This document shows, in pieces, positions 36,661-44,866 of a stretch of 64,000 bases of DNA. The DNA is from an uncultured Pseudomonadales bacterium (GTDB lineage: Bacteria; Pseudomonadota; Gammaproteobacteria; Pseudomonadales; Azotimanducaceae). The notes beneath the pieces were generated by a model, which worked only from the letters and a program-made list of their open reading frames with translations, did not search any database and was not told the DNA's origin. The position numbers and the translations under genes were made by a program. Each line of letters starts with the position of its first letter. Within the stretch, counting starts at the first letter, position 1. The stretch spans positions 3,710,477-3,774,476 of the forward strand of contig OY282430.1 of assembly GCA_958296025.1 (NCBI GenBank), written 5' to 3'.

Positions 36661-37596
36661 ATGGAAAGGGTGGCTCGGCTGTGGTTGGCGGCCTTGGCAG
36701 TGCTGATGGCGCCGGCAACACAGGCTGCTTGCGTTGAGGTCATCGCCCACCGGGGCGCTTCCGGCTATCTGCCGGAGCATACGCTGCCGGCCTACGCCCT
36801 AGCCTACGCGCAAGGAGCGCACTGGATCGAGCCGGATGTGGTGCTCACCGCGGACGGAGTGCCCATCGCTCTGCATGATCTGACGCTGAACCGAACCACC
36901 AACGTCGCTGAAGCCTTCCCCGACCGGGCGCGGGAGGACGGTCTCCATCACGCCGCCGATTTCACCTATGCCGAAATACAGCAACTGCTTGCGGTCGAGT
37001 CCACGCCGGGGCGCTTCCCGCACAGGACCTTCCGGGTGCCTCGCTTGGCGGACGTGCTGGACCTCGTTGAGGGCTTGAACCGCACGACTGGGCGGCGGGT
37101 GGGCATCTACCCGGAATTGAAGGACCCGGCGCTCCAGCCGGGGCTGGCCGATGCCCTGCTGCAAACGCTGGCCCCCTATGATTTGCCGGTGCTGATCCAG
37201 TCCTTTGACGCCAAAGCGCTGGCGGCTCTGGAAACCGAACATCCCAAGGTGCAGCTCATCGATTGGAACGAGGCCGTCAGCGAATCGTCGCTTGATCGCA
37301 TCGCCAGCTACGCGAGGGGCATTGGCGCTCCCAAGGCTCTACTGCTGAACGCTCCGAACATCGTCAAGCAAGCTCATGACCGCAACCTCGCCGTGCATGT
37401 TTACACTTTGCGGGCCGATTGGCTTGGAGAGGGGTTCGAGTCCTTCGCGGACGAGATCAGGGCGCTGCTGGACGTCGGGGTGGACGCTCTGTTCACCGAT
37501 CATCCCGACCAAGCCTTGGCGCTCATTGACACTGACGAGAAGGTCTGCAAGACCTTGCAGGTGCCGGGCACCAGCCCTGAGGAGCCAAACCCCTAA
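36661..37596 (+). CDS. glpQ: Periplasmic glycerophosphodiester phosphodiesterase
   Basis: The 311-residue precursor has a signal peptide (to about residue 22), then VIAHRGASGYLPEHT with the His30/Arg31 and Glu39/His40 catalytic region. WIEPDVVLTADGVPIALHD supplies the metal ligands and the second His; HVYTLRAD and DALFTDHPD come later. It hydrolyses glycerophosphodiesters to glycerol-3-phosphate and an alcohol, in the periplasm, feeding phosphorus and carbon. The start at 36661 is fixed by the signal peptide. I saw no Pho box directly upstream. It fits the phosphate theme of the window. Confidence 0.92.
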   Translation: MERVARLWLAALAVLMAPATQAACVEVIAHRGASGYLPEHTLPAYALAYAQGAHWIEPDVVLTADGVPIALHDLTLNRTTNVAEAFPDRAREDGLHHAADFTYAEIQQLLAVESTPGRFPHRTFRVPRLADVLDLVEGLNRTTGRRVGIYPELKDPALQPGLADALLQTLAPYDLPVLIQSFDAKALAALETEHPKVQLIDWNEAVSESSLDRIASYARGIGAPKALLLNAPNIVKQAHDRNLAVHVYTLRADWLGEGFESFADEIRALLDVGVDALFTDHPDQALALIDTDEKVCKTLQVPGTSPEEPNP

Positions 37597-37743
37597 GCGG
37601 CGTCCGTGTGCGCCGGTCTCTTGAAGGCTCTAGCCCGCATATCGCATGGCGAATGCCCACAGGTGCGCGGAGGCGATGGCGGGGCCTTGCGCAAGCCTAA
37701 TGGCATGAAGTGATAGCATCGCTTCTTTGCAAGGGGGGTCAAC

Positions 37744-38613
37744 ATGAAGGATGTGGCGGGTAAGGCGGCGTTCATCACCGGCGGCGCCAGCGGTTTGGGC
37801 TTGGCGATGGCGCATAGTTTCTGCGCGGCCGGCATGAGAGTGGCGATTGCGGACATCGAGCAAGCGGCGCTGGAAAAAGCGGAGGCTGAACTGCGCCCCA
37901 GCAATGCGGAGGTGCTCGCTTTGCAGTTGGACGTCACCGACCGGGCGGCGATGGCCCAGGCTGCGGACAGCATGGAGCAGGCTTTCGGCAAGGTGCATGT
38001 GCTGTGCAACAACGCCGGCGTCGCCGTAAACGGCGCTGTCCATGAGATGTCCTACCCGGATTGGGATTGGGTGGTCGGCGTCAACCTGCAGGGCGTCATC
38101 AACACCGTGCAGACCTTTTTGGGGCGCATCAAGGCCCACGGCGAGGGCGGCCACATCGTCAACACGGCGTCGGTGGCGGGCATCGCGCCGCACCCCGGAT
38201 TGAGCGTTTACACCACCACCAAGTACGCCGTGGTGGGCCTGTCCGAAGCGATGCGGCTGGACTTGGCCGGCCAAGGCATCGGCGTCTCCGTGCTCTGCCC
38301 AGGCATGGTCAACACCAACATCTTCGATTCAGGCCGCAACCGCCCTGCCGCCCTGCAGGGGGAGCGTGACACTGCGGCGATTGCCTTGGACGAGGTGGCC
38401 GAACACGAGGGGGCAGCGGCGCTAATCGAGGAATTGCGGCGTAACGCCTTGGCGCCCACAGCCGTCGGCGACATGGTGCTGCACGCCATTCGAGAGGATG
38501 AATTCTACGTCCTCACCCACCCCGAATACGCAGAGGCGGTGGCCACCCGTCACCAAGAAATGCAAGGCGCTTTCGGGCGCTGGCGGCAGCACCGGGAAAG
38601 CCAAGGCATTTGA
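37744..38613 (+). CDS. Short-chain dehydrogenase/reductase
   Basis: This 289-residue classical SDR has the NAD(P) loop TGGASGLG (12-19), NNAG (89-92), and the catalytic Ser143, Tyr156 and Lys160 (VYTTTK). An acidic D37 after the second strand (IADIE) suggests NAD rather than NADP. The C-terminal ~60 residues (AVGDMVLHAIREDEFYVLTHPE) are longer than a bare SDR core. The substrate is unknown; many relatives act on secondary alcohols or sterols. AAGGGGGG lies 5 bases before the ATG, a strong ribosome-binding site. The gene is alone. Confidence 0.92.
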   Translation: MKDVAGKAAFITGGASGLGLAMAHSFCAAGMRVAIADIEQAALEKAEAELRPSNAEVLALQLDVTDRAAMAQAADSMEQAFGKVHVLCNNAGVAVNGAVHEMSYPDWDWVVGVNLQGVINTVQTFLGRIKAHGEGGHIVNTASVAGIAPHPGLSVYTTTKYAVVGLSEAMRLDLAGQGIGVSVLCPGMVNTNIFDSGRNRPAALQGERDTAAIALDEVAEHEGAAALIEELRRNALAPTAVGDMVLHAIREDEFYVLTHPEYAEAVATRHQEMQGAFGRWRQHRESQGI

Positions 38614-38740
38614 GATTGCGACGCACTGACCGCGAGTCTCAATGTGGCATCGTTCGGCTTGGGTCAAGTGGGCGTAGCCTTGCATCCGCAACTCCCGAGT
38701 TTGTGAGAGAGCCAAGGGGAACGAGTGCGGATTGCGGATG

Positions 38741-38772
38741 CCCATATTGGGCATTACTATGCCCAATATGGG
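38741..38772. promoter_or_regulatory. Perfect 14-bp palindrome overlapping the nucleotidyltransferase start
   Basis: CCCATATTGGGCAT (38741-38754) and ATGCCCAATATGGG (38759-38772) are exact reverse complements around TACT, and the second arm contains the ATG. This is the pattern of an operator bound by the gene's own HTH domain, which would block translation or transcription at the start. Confidence 0.75.
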
Positions 38773-39394
38773 TAAAAGCCTCGAACATCCGACGCATCGG
38801 CCGCCGACGGGTTTGGCGGACGCACTGTTTCCTTCCACGCGACGGCGGGTGTTGGCTTGCCTGTTCGGTCGGCCGAACCGCAGCTTCTACGCCACCGAAT
38901 TGATGCAGCTGACAGGTGGGGGTTCCGGCGCCGTGCAGCGCGAACTGGCCCGCCTTGCGCAAAGCGGCTTAGCGACGGTAAGGCGCATCGGCAATCAGAA
39001 GCACTACCAAGCCAACCCAGAATCACCGATTTTCTCCGAGTTGCGGGGCATCGTGGACAAAACCCTGGGCTTGGCCGAACCGCTGCGACAGGTGTTGGCG
39101 CCAATGGAGGACCGTATTTTCGCGGCCTTCGTGTTCGGCTCCGTCGCCAAACGTGAAGACACGGTTGCCAGCGACATCGACTTGATGGTCATCAGCGACA
39201 CGCTGGCCTATTCAGATGTTTTCTCCGCACTTGCAGGGATTGAAGCCCAGTTGGGCAGGCCCATTAACCCAACCCTGTACTCGCGGAAGGAGTTCGATCA
39301 GCGGGTGCGAGAAGGCCACTCCTTCGTCAGGCGGGCGTTGTCCCAACCGAAAATTTGGTTAATGGGGGAGGAGAGTGGCCTCACATCTGGATAA
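38759..39394 (+). CDS. HTH-fused MNT-type nucleotidyltransferase (toxin-antitoxin module)
   Basis: This 211-residue protein joins an N-terminal winged-helix HTH (about 24-85, ARRRVLACLF-like start and AVQRELARLAQSGLATVRR) to a minimal nucleotidyltransferase. The latter has GS at 127-128 and DIDL with Asp139 and Asp141. In MNT/HEPN systems such an enzyme adds nucleotides to its partner and silences it. The ATG at 38759 lies inside a perfect palindrome; earlier non-ATG starts are less likely. The next gene overlaps it by 20 bp. The HTH and the palindrome together predict autoregulation. Confidence 0.88.
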   Translation: MPNMGKSLEHPTHRPPTGLADALFPSTRRRVLACLFGRPNRSFYATELMQLTGGGSGAVQRELARLAQSGLATVRRIGNQKHYQANPESPIFSELRGIVDKTLGLAEPLRQVLAPMEDRIFAAFVFGSVAKREDTVASDIDLMVISDTLAYSDVFSALAGIEAQLGRPINPTLYSRKEFDQRVREGHSFVRRALSQPKIWLMGEESGLTSG

Positions 39395-39791
39395 TCTTTG
39401 CGGCGCAAACAAGCCGCTGGCGCCTGAGCCGCCGGATGCTCAAGAGTTTGCGGGCCTTAAGCAGTCCGGGCTTGCTAGGCTGCGGGATGCCAGCCATCCC
39501 GAACTCTCCCTGCAAAGCCGCTTTGACCTCGCCTACAACGCCGCTCATGCGTTGTGTCTTGCGGCTCTGCGCCGCCTCGGCTACAGGCCACGTCACCGCT
39601 ACATTGTTTTTCAGGTTTTGCCGCACACCTTGAATCTTGGCCCTGAAGTCTGGAGAGTGCTGGATAAGTGCCACAATGTTCGCAATGTGGGCGAATATGA
39701 AGGCGGTCTAGACGTGGACGAGCGGCTGGTGGCAGACTTGGTCGATGCTTGTCAATCAGTAGCCGACGCCATCTCCCTGATGCAAGATTAG
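39375..39791 (+). CDS. HEPN-like protein, partner of the nucleotidyltransferase
   Basis: This 138-residue helical protein starts with GTG inside the end of the nucleotidyltransferase gene. The length, helix pattern (RFDLAYNAAHALCLAALRRLGY) and the KCHNVRNVGEYEG region fit HEPN proteins. The RNase motif R-x4-6-H is not intact: after Arg103 the expected His position reads Tyr108. It may thus be a non-RNase HEPN that acts as substrate or adaptor, or be inactivated. The coupling to an MNT gene suggests a type VII-like toxin-antitoxin pair. Confidence 0.8.
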   Translation: MASHLDNLCGANKPLAPEPPDAQEFAGLKQSGLARLRDASHPELSLQSRFDLAYNAAHALCLAALRRLGYRPRHRYIVFQVLPHTLNLGPEVWRVLDKCHNVRNVGEYEGGLDVDERLVADLVDACQSVADAISLMQD

Positions 39792-39948
39792 CCAAGGCTG
39801 TCCGATGCCTGTGAGCTAAGGTCTCAGCGCCAAATCCTGGCGGTCTGCTTGGAATGGCTGATCTTCGTGCCGCCCACCGAACCGGTTCCATACGCATGTC
39901 AGCCCAAAGCTGTAGTGTCCCCTTTTGGCTGTGCCGGAGGGCGGACGG

Positions 39949-40110
39949 ATGTTGGAAGGGTTGGTGTTGATGAGCGGCAAGGAGGCGGACAGACTTGGTG
40001 TAGTCAGGGACGCGGCGGAGGGACGGATTCGGCAGCGCCAGGCGGCCGAGCGGCTGGGCTTGCTGTCCGCCATGCTGAAAGACTTGGAGATCGACAAGGA
40101 GGATTTCTAA
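39949..40110 (+). pseudogene. N-terminal remnant of an IS transposase (ISNCY-like HTH)
   Basis: The ORF reads LVLMSGKEADRLGVVRDAAE and GRIRQRQAAERLGL, the usual N-terminal HTH of ISNCY-type transposases. It then breaks off and joins LLSAMLKDLEIDKEDF, which is foreign to that family, and stops at base 40110, overlapping the HicB start. Just upstream (39914-39928), TGTAGTGTCCCCTTTT resembles an element end. The rest of the transposase is gone. Confidence 0.6.
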
Positions 40111-40538
40111 TGCGTTACGTTTACCCATGCGTACTCAGGGCAGAGGAAGGCGGCGGGTTCTTTGTTTCCTTCCCCGACGTGCCGGGTGCCAACACTTGCG
40201 GGGACGATCGGGTCGAGGCCTTGGAGATGGCGGAGGACGCCTTGGCGGTGGCTTTGGCTGGTTATGTGCATGAACGCTGGGACATTCCTCCCCCCAGCCC
40301 TGCGGCGTCCAGCCAAATTCCCGTGGCCGTGCCGCCCTTGGTCGCGGCCAAGCTCGCGCTCTACTCCGCCATGCGGGAACAAGGCATCACCAAGACCGCC
40401 CTCGCCATGCGTTTGGGCTTGAGCGAATCCGTCGTTCGCCGGCTACTGAACCCGGACCATCGCTCCCATATCAGCCAAGTGGAAAAGGCGCTGCGGGCTA
40501 TTGGGCGGCGGTTGGCGGTTGAGGATCAAGCCGCGTAA
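40110..40538 (+). CDS. hicB: HicB-type antitoxin with C-terminal HTH
   Basis: This 142-residue protein has the HicB partial RNase-H-like fold (RYVYPCVLRAEEGGGFFVSF, then DVPGANTCGDDRVEALEMAE read in two parts) and an XRE-like HTH (ITKTALAMRLGLSESVVRRLLN, about 90-112). HicB binds and blocks the RNase HicA and represses its own operon. No HicA ORF is visible upstream or downstream; the space where it would be holds the transposase remnant. It is therefore probably an orphan antitoxin or has taken a regulatory role. The ATG at 40110 overlaps the preceding stop. Confidence 0.85.
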   Translation: MRYVYPCVLRAEEGGGFFVSFPDVPGANTCGDDRVEALEMAEDALAVALAGYVHERWDIPPPSPAASSQIPVAVPPLVAAKLALYSAMREQGITKTALAMRLGLSESVVRRLLNPDHRSHISQVEKALRAIGRRLAVEDQAA

Positions 40539-40581
40539 CCGAGCGATTCAATAGGTTTTCGATTCTCGTCTGAGATCGACC

Positions 40582-40773
40582 ATGCCCAAGTCCGACCCCA
40601 ACATCACCGCCCACCTGGAATGGCTGGGCTTTGTGCGGCGCCCAGGCGCTGGGCCAGAGCAATTACTAGCCTTGCACCAAGGTGAAGTCTTCACCACGGC
40701 GCAGATCACGATCGAATGTGAAAGTGGTTGTCGCACCAGCGGCCTTTGCGGCCGCACCGATCAAGTAATCTGA
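40582..40773 (+). pseudogene. N-terminal fragment, possibly of a large DNA methyltransferase-like protein
   Basis: The first ~20 residues, PKSDPNITAHLEWLGFVRR, look like the N-terminus of large restriction/DNA-methyltransferase proteins as I recall them; this is a weak call. The remainder (after about base 40655) runs antisense into the 3' end of vapC and has no sense. The gene was probably cut by arrival of the vapBC pair. Confidence 0.35.
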
Positions 40774-41067
40774 GAACTCCGCTTTGCCATGCGCATAGCT
40801 TTCCAAGGCGGCGTTTACGGCGGCGCGGTTGACGAATGTGAATTCGGTTCCCTCGATAAGCCGACGCAGAGTCCGGGCGATGCGTGCTCGCGGGAGGTTG
40901 TAGGCGGATGACAATACCCACTCGACCTCGCAGAGCACGACATCTGGCAACAAAACGGCCTCCCCCAAGCCAACAGCGCGATCGACGATAGCCTGCGCCT
41001 GTCGCGCCTGCCGAGGATCATCGTTTAACAACAGGCGCAGCAATACGTTGGTGTCCAACGCGATCAC
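40666..41067 (-). CDS. vapC: VapC-type PIN-domain RNase toxin
   Basis: This 133-residue PIN protein has the four acidic residues Asp5 (IALDTN), Glu47 (LCEVEW), Asp100 (FSDYL) and Asp119 (TFDRDL). It should cleave tRNA or rRNA in a magnesium-dependent way and is neutralised by the VapB encoded just upstream, with which it overlaps by 4 bp. The 3' end overlaps, on the opposite strand, a fragment of another gene. Family length is normal. Confidence 0.92.
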   Translation of the reverse strand: MIALDTNVLLRLLLNDDPRQARQAQAIVDRAVGLGEAVLLPDVVLCEVEWVLSSAYNLPRARIARTLRRLIEGTEFTFVNRAAVNAALESYAHGKAEFSDYLIGAAAKAAGATTTFTFDRDLRRGEDFTLVQG

Positions 41068-41321
41068 GACGAGCCGTACTTCCTCCGCATCCGCCGCCGA
41101 ATCGCGTCGTCGATCTGCTCGCAGTCCAGCTTTCGCCCTGCAGCATCCTGCGCCAGAAAGCCGCGCAGTGCCGGTAGAGGGATACGCACCGGCGCCACAC
41201 GCAGAAGGCCGCGCTCGTCAAACTCGAACGACAATTGATCGCCCGGCCCCACTGCTAGCCTCACGCGCACCTGCTTGGGGATTGTAATTTGGCCCTTGCT
41301 GGTGATCTTCGCCGTCTCCAT
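41064..41321 (-). CDS. vapB: VapB-type antitoxin, AbrB family
   Basis: This 85-residue protein has the AbrB DNA-binding fold (TAKITSKGQITIPKQVRVRL, then LAVGPGDQLSFEF) and a C-terminal helix that should wrap VapC. The ATG at 41321 starts directly at the AbrB strand; the 9-residue extension is rejected. It overlaps vapC by 4 bp and comes first, as usual. Autorepression of the divergent region upstream is likely. Confidence 0.9.
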   Translation of the reverse strand: METAKITSKGQITIPKQVRVRLAVGPGDQLSFEFDERGLLRVAPVRIPLPALRGFLAQDAAGRKLDCEQIDDAIRRRMRRKYGSS

Positions 41322-41418
41322 GCCTGAGTCCTTACCAAGGAAGTCCAACGGCGCGAATCGTAAGGCACCCGGCAGCCCAAGGCAACAGGTCTCTGAATAG
41401 CAAGGTGGTTTTCAAGCT

Positions 41419-41450
41419 GGCGCATAGCGCCGATTCCTAGATAAACTAGG
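41419..41450. promoter_or_regulatory. Two short palindromes in the vapB divergent region
   Basis: GGCGC-ATA-GCGCC (41419-41431) and CCTAG-ATAAA-CTAGG (41436-41450) lie between vapB and the divergent gene at 41494. AbrB-type VapB proteins bind such elements, but the match is by form only. Confidence 0.35.
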
Positions 41451-41493
41451 CCCCGTCCGGCCTTCAACAAGGGCCATCAACCAACGCGCAGCC

Positions 41494-42243
41494 ATGAGCG
41501 ACCATCAATACACCTATCGGTTCGCCATTGACGCTTATGACCTAGGCAGTTTGCCGATGGCGCGGCTGGCCGAGTACATGGCGGACTTGGCCCGCCTCTT
41601 CGGCAACGCTGACCATGTGCATTTCGACCGCCTTGAAGCGGGTAGCGCCGTGCTGGTTCAGCATGTGGACCCGGAAGTTGGTCCCGCTGTTCGGGATCGT
41701 CTGCGCATCGCCAGCCAAAACGGCGCACCCGCCGATGTCGCCGAACCGTTCAAGGCAATTAACCTGCGCCTCGCCAAGGACAACGCCAGCGGAAGCCTTC
41801 GGGAGGCTGGCGGTCACGAAATCATTCACTTCCCCGGATGCGAGCAGCGCCAACCGCGCACCTTTGGCCCCTTTAGGCAGCAGTGCGCTTTCGATGGAAT
41901 GCTCATCCGGGTGGGGGGCAAGGACGACACCGTGCCCGTGCATCTCCAAGATGGAACCGCCATCCACATCTGCAATGCCACCCGAGACATGGCGCGACAG
42001 TTGGCGCCCTACCTCTACCAAGGAACGCTTCGAGTTTGGGGCGACGGGCGTTGGGAGCGCGATGAAGATGGACGATGGATATTGAAGCGCTTCGACATCA
42101 GCAAGTTCGAATTGCTCGACGATGCGCCCCTAAGCCAAGTTGTGCAACGCCTCCGGGAAGTGGGGGGCAGCGGCTGGAGGAACATTGAAGATCCGGCAGT
42201 GGAGCTTGACCGACTTCGGCAAGGAACAGATGAGTTCCCTTGA
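41494..42243 (+). CDS. Uncharacterised protein coupled to a PIN-domain gene
   Basis: This 249-residue protein has an N-terminal region (FAIDAYDLGSLPMARLAEYM, ADLARLFGNADHVHF) and a central beta-rich part (MLIRVGGKDDTVPVHLQDG, TLRVWGDGRWER). The stop codon overlaps the start of a PIN-domain gene, so translation is coupled. I recall related proteins beside toxin-antitoxin and defence genes but no assigned function. A role as antitoxin or partner of the PIN nuclease is inferred from the coupling. It has no transmembrane segment or HTH that I can see, so it is unlike VapB. Confidence 0.8.
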   Translation: MSDHQYTYRFAIDAYDLGSLPMARLAEYMADLARLFGNADHVHFDRLEAGSAVLVQHVDPEVGPAVRDRLRIASQNGAPADVAEPFKAINLRLAKDNASGSLREAGGHEIIHFPGCEQRQPRTFGPFRQQCAFDGMLIRVGGKDDTVPVHLQDGTAIHICNATRDMARQLAPYLYQGTLRVWGDGRWERDEDGRWILKRFDISKFELLDDAPLSQVVQRLREVGGSGWRNIEDPAVELDRLRQGTDEFP

Positions 42244-42776
42244 TGGCTGTGCTCGATGCTACCGCTCTTTTGTATTTTCTAGAGCCCGACGCGAAACCGC
42301 CCATCGACCCTGCAACCGGCCAGCCTGTTGTAAACGCCAAGGGCCGCATTAAGCTGCTTATCGAGTCCTTGGAACGGCGACGCGAGGCCATCGTTATTCC
42401 AGCGCCCGTCCTAAGTGAAGTTCTGGTACACGCAGACGACGCAGCCCCTAACTACCTTGAAATCCTCAATAAAACTCCCCGCTTCCGCATCGCGCCCTTT
42501 GACGAGCGTGCGGCTGTCGAACTGGCGGAAATGACGCGCAGCGCCCTTTCTGCAGGCGATTTACGCGCCGGCACAACCGCTACGAGAGCAAAACTCAAGT
42601 TTGATCGCCAGATCCTTGCCGTTGCTCGGATTGAAGGCGAAAAAACCATCTATTCCGACGACCAAGACATCGCCAAGCTCGGTGAACCCATTGGCTTCAA
42701 CGTCATACCCATTCACAAGCTACCGTCTCCCTCCGCACAGGAAGGTTTGGATTTCGGCTTGGAAACCCCCGCATGA
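42243..42776 (+). CDS. PIN-domain protein, likely RNase
   Basis: This 177-residue protein starts AVLDATALLYFLEPD with the first acidic residue at Asp5, then VIPAPVLSEVLVHAD (Glu), then a long helix and KFDRQILAVARIEG with the third acid and YSDDQDIAKLG with the fourth. It is longer than VapC because of an insertion near residues 18-35 (PPIDPATGQPVVNAKGR). This subtype is often coupled to a larger partner gene. Of TTG 42240 and ATG 42243, the ATG is preferred and overlaps the upstream stop. Confidence 0.85.
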   Translation: MAVLDATALLYFLEPDAKPPIDPATGQPVVNAKGRIKLLIESLERRREAIVIPAPVLSEVLVHADDAAPNYLEILNKTPRFRIAPFDERAAVELAEMTRSALSAGDLRAGTTATRAKLKFDRQILAVARIEGEKTIYSDDQDIAKLGEPIGFNVIPIHKLPSPSAQEGLDFGLETPA

Positions 42777-42941
42777 ACGCCCCGGAAGCCCAACGAAACC
42801 CGCCTTCCACTGATACATCGAGTAGCGGCACCGGGGAAATACGAAAAGTGATCCTGAAATATGGAACGGCTATCCGACTCACCTACGGCCCTGGTTGTCA
42901 GAGGTGTGCATGACTTTGCCGACGCTTTTCCCCGTCAGCTG

Positions 42942-44678
42942 TCAGAACAACTCATCCGCCATGCCCATCACAGCGCCCGATCCGGCGCGAATGGAGTGGT
43001 CCAAGGCGGCTGTTTGGGGCAGCAGCTTGGCGAAAAAAAAGGCGGCAGTGCGGCGCTTGGCTTCGCCGAAAGGCTCGTCCGGCGCGATTTGGGCCATCCG
43101 CGCCCACAGCCAAGCGTAGATGGTCAGCCCGGCCAACTCCAAGTAGTCGGTGGAGGCGGCGCCGGGTAGGTTGGGGTCTTCGGGAGCTTGGGCCACCACC
43201 CAGTCGGTGACGCCGAGCAAGCGGTCGAAGGCGCTGCGCAGAGGTTCCTCGTATTCCTTCGGCACTTCATCCACAGTCATTTCCTGCACGAATACACGCA
43301 GGGCGGCACCGCCGTCGCGCAGCACCTTGCGGCCGACGAGGTCCAAGGCCTGGACGCCGTTGGTGCCTTCGTAGATGGGCGCGATGCGGGTGTCCCGCAC
43401 GATCTGCTCCATGCCCCATTCCTTGATGTAGCCGTGACCGCCGAAGACCTGCTGCGCCAGGACGGCGCACTCAAAGCCCTTGTCGCTCAGGAACGCCTTG
43501 GCGATGGGGGTCAGCAGTTCCGCCAAGGCTTGGCAGCGCTTGTCGCCGGAATACTTGGCGCGGTCGAGGCTACGTCCCACCAACATGGCGAAGGCGCGCC
43601 CGCCCTCGGTGTAGGCGCGAATGGTCAGCAGCATGCGCCGCACATCCGGGTGGACTAGAAGAGAATCCGCCTCCGCTTCCGGCCTTTGCGGGCCGCCGGG
43701 GGCGCGCCCTTGCAGCCGCTCCCGTGCATAGGCGGCGGCTTGTTGATAGGCGAGTTCTCCAGCGCCCAGCCCTTGCAACCCCACCGCCAGCCGCTCGTAG
43801 TTCATCATGGTGAACATGCAGGCGAGGCCGGCGTTTTCCTCCCCCACGCGGTAGCCGACCGCGTTCTCATAGTTCATCAGGTTGGTGGCGCTGCCGATGA
43901 CGCCCATTTTGTGCTCGATGGCGCCGCTGGCCACGCCGTTGCGCTTCCCTGGCCGCCCGGCCGCATCCGGGATGAACTTCGGCACGATGAACAGGCTGAT
44001 CCCCTTGGTGCCCTTGGGCGCCCCATGAACTCGGGCGATCACCAAATGAACAATGTTCTCGGAGAGGTCGTGCTCACCGCTGGTGATGAATATCTTGGTG
44101 CCGGTCAGCCGGTAGCTGCCGTCCGCGGCCGGTTCCGCCTTGGTGCGCAGCAGGCCGAGATCCGTGCCGGCCTGTGCCTCGGTGAGGTCCATGGCGGCGG
44201 ACCACTCGCCGCTGTACAGCTTCGGCAGGTATAGGGCTTTCTGCGCCTCGCTGCCATGGGCGTCCAAGCAGATGGCGGCGCCGACGGTCAGCGCACCGTA
44301 CAGGTAGAAGGCCGTGTTCGCCCCCCAGAACATCTCCTCCACCAAGCAACCAAGCAGCTTGGGCATGCCTTGGCCGCCATAGGCCGGATTGCCGGAGAGC
44401 CCCAACCAACCGCCCTCGGCCAACTGCCGGTAAGCGGGTTTGAAGGGCGTCGGCGCCTGCACTAGACCGTCCGTCCAACGGCAGCCTTCCCGGTCCCCCG
44501 CCTGATTGACGGGCGCCAAGACCTCCCCGGCCAACTTGCCGGCCCCGCTGAGAACCGCCCGCACCAAGTCCGGATCAATGTCCTGAAACGCTGGCACATC
44601 GGCCCATTCCCGCTGCACTTGGAAAAGGTCAAACAACAGGAACTCCATATCCCGTGCCGGAGCCTGGTAGTTCAGCAT
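42942..44678 (-). CDS. Acyl-CoA dehydrogenase, long form
   Basis: This 578-residue flavoenzyme belongs to the long acyl-CoA dehydrogenases with a C-terminal extension (residues ~470-578). It has the N-terminal helix domain (LNYQAPARDMEFLLFDLF), the FAD/substrate section (GEWSAAMDLTEAQAGTDL, GTKIFITSGEH), and YEGTNGVQALDLVGRK near the catalytic Glu. It oxidises fatty acyl-CoA to enoyl-CoA, passing electrons to ETF. The ATG at 44678 matches the family N-terminus; the 95-residue extension is rejected. It is on the minus strand, downstream of ppx. Confidence 0.92.
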   Translation of the reverse strand: MLNYQAPARDMEFLLFDLFQVQREWADVPAFQDIDPDLVRAVLSGAGKLAGEVLAPVNQAGDREGCRWTDGLVQAPTPFKPAYRQLAEGGWLGLSGNPAYGGQGMPKLLGCLVEEMFWGANTAFYLYGALTVGAAICLDAHGSEAQKALYLPKLYSGEWSAAMDLTEAQAGTDLGLLRTKAEPAADGSYRLTGTKIFITSGEHDLSENIVHLVIARVHGAPKGTKGISLFIVPKFIPDAAGRPGKRNGVASGAIEHKMGVIGSATNLMNYENAVGYRVGEENAGLACMFTMMNYERLAVGLQGLGAGELAYQQAAAYARERLQGRAPGGPQRPEAEADSLLVHPDVRRMLLTIRAYTEGGRAFAMLVGRSLDRAKYSGDKRCQALAELLTPIAKAFLSDKGFECAVLAQQVFGGHGYIKEWGMEQIVRDTRIAPIYEGTNGVQALDLVGRKVLRDGGAALRVFVQEMTVDEVPKEYEEPLRSAFDRLLGVTDWVVAQAPEDPNLPGAASTDYLELAGLTIYAWLWARMAQIAPDEPFGEAKRRTAAFFFAKLLPQTAALDHSIRAGSGAVMGMADELF

Positions 44679-44866
44679 GGTTGATCCCCGTTTCCGTATC
44701 TGGGCCATCTTAACGGTCCCCTCCGTCAAGTCGAAGCATTGCAGGGTCAAGCATTGGCGGCCACAAGGCCCAGCTGCGCACCGCCGTCGATTGCGCGTGT
44801 GCAGGCGCCCACAGACTTTGTTTGAAGCGGCCCGAAATAACCCGCGCAGAATTGCAAGGTCAAGGA

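Noticed and set aside
40582-40773. A complete 63-residue gene
   Set aside because: Only the first ~20 residues look like a protein; the rest is antisense to vapC.
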